Source: DATDSR01 sp036517855 (GTDB lineage: Bacteria; Patescibacteriota; Minisyncoccia; Phycocordibacterales; DATDSR01). Taken from it: a DNA stretch of 18,960 bases. Shown piece after piece: positions 18,805 to 18,960 of this stretch; position 1 is the first letter of the stretch, and every line of letters starts with the position of its first letter. The DNA lies in the NCBI GenBank assembly GCA_036517855.1, contig DATDSR010000026.1:1-18960 (forward strand). The letters run 5' to 3'. Under the pieces are notes generated by a model. It did no database searches and had not been told where the DNA came from. It saw nothing but the letters and a program-made list of their open reading frames with translations. Made by a program: the position numbers and the translations under genes.

Positions 18805-18960
18805 TCATGTCCCCTGGACTCGCGTACCGCATTCGGTACATGATGTGGCCCCATAGAGGCTTTTGCCGCAACCTGAACACCGGTCTGTGTCCCCGTAATG
18901 GCGCTTTCCCTCATCTCCCTTTCGGCTACCGCACTTGGAACACGATTGTTGGTTCTTTCC
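18805..18960 (-). CDS. C-terminal end of a double zinc-ribbon protein (5' part outside window)
   Basis: Reading the minus strand from the window edge to the TGA at 18805-18807 gives about 51 residues with three Cys pairs: CSKCG, then CSGCG, then CTECG close to the end (...CTECGTRVQGT). The spacing CxxC-(about 21)-CxxC-(about 10)-CxxC fits tandem zinc ribbons, each binding one zinc ion through two Cys pairs; a fourth pair may lie upstream, outside the window. Such ribbons are found in small nucleic-acid- or protein-binding factors and as C-terminal tails of membrane proteins, so the function is open. Two hairpins follow the stop. A different minus-strand frame over the same DNA (18732-18914) has no Cys pattern and is a shadow. 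Confidence 0.75.
   Translation of the reverse strand, partial: GKNQQSCSKCGSRKGDEGKRHYGDTDRCSGCGKSLYGATSCTECGTRVQGT

Noticed and set aside
18732..18914. Minus-strand frame of 60 codons at the right edge
   Set aside because: Another frame on the same strand encodes paired Cys zinc ribbons with a stop at 18805-18807, which is far more protein-like.
1..18960. CRISPR array
   Set aside because: No regularly spaced direct repeats of 24-40 bases were seen; the only tandem repeat is the 21-base coding unit at 18378-18482.

Overview
The window looks like a piece of a Candidate Phyla Radiation (Patescibacteria, most likely Parcubacteria-group) genome. This is inferred from gene content and gene shape and was not confirmed by any search. 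The signs are very short ATP synthase delta and epsilon subunits, a MurA with Asp instead of Cys in the catalytic loop, weak or absent Shine-Dalgarno sites on many genes, and a high density of small palindromic repeats, several of them inside essential genes and translated in frame.

Layout. Positions 1-398 hold a truncated copy (A) of a dispersed element of about 180 bp, followed by four stem-loops and no gene. Positions 399-7905 are a minus-strand operon: atpB-atpE-atpF-atpH-atpA-[membrane-anchored unknown]-atpG-atpD-atpC, then two more small membrane proteins. Most junctions overlap as ATGA or share one base, so the genes are translationally coupled. Positions 7938-8200 hold a divergent promoter, an orphan HicB-like gene and a hairpin. 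Positions 8215-9396 hold tRNA-Val(CAC) and, 15 nt behind it, an acylphosphatase-undecaprenyl diphosphate synthase fusion. A 43-residue membrane protein follows at 9458-9589. On the plus strand, tRNA-Pro(CGG) and tRNA-Ala(CGC) lie one base apart and lead into a half-size ABC exporter (9888-11705).

Positions 11710-16900 form an island bounded by two inverted copies (C and B) of the dispersed element. It contains an AT-rich restriction-modification locus: a controller-type HTH protein behind a perfect operator palindrome, a probable HNH restriction endonuclease, and a convergent HsdM-like methylase fused to one specificity (TRD) half. Also inside are a cysteine-containing orphan protein with its own promoter, Shine-Dalgarno and terminator, and about 650 bp of palindromes with a potential G-quadruplex. 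Copy B ends 12 nt before murA. After murA come a heptad-repeat coiled-coil protein and, at the right edge on the minus strand, the C-terminus of a double zinc-ribbon protein.

How it fits together: F1Fo ATP synthase (proton type by its c subunit), UppS and MurA are core energy and cell-wall functions. The restriction locus is accessory and looks acquired. The most unusual aspects are (i) palindromic elements decoded as peptide insertions in AtpA, AtpG, AtpH, AtpD and MurA, (ii) the three-copy 180-bp element that brackets the restriction locus, and (iii) the compact restriction-modification design.
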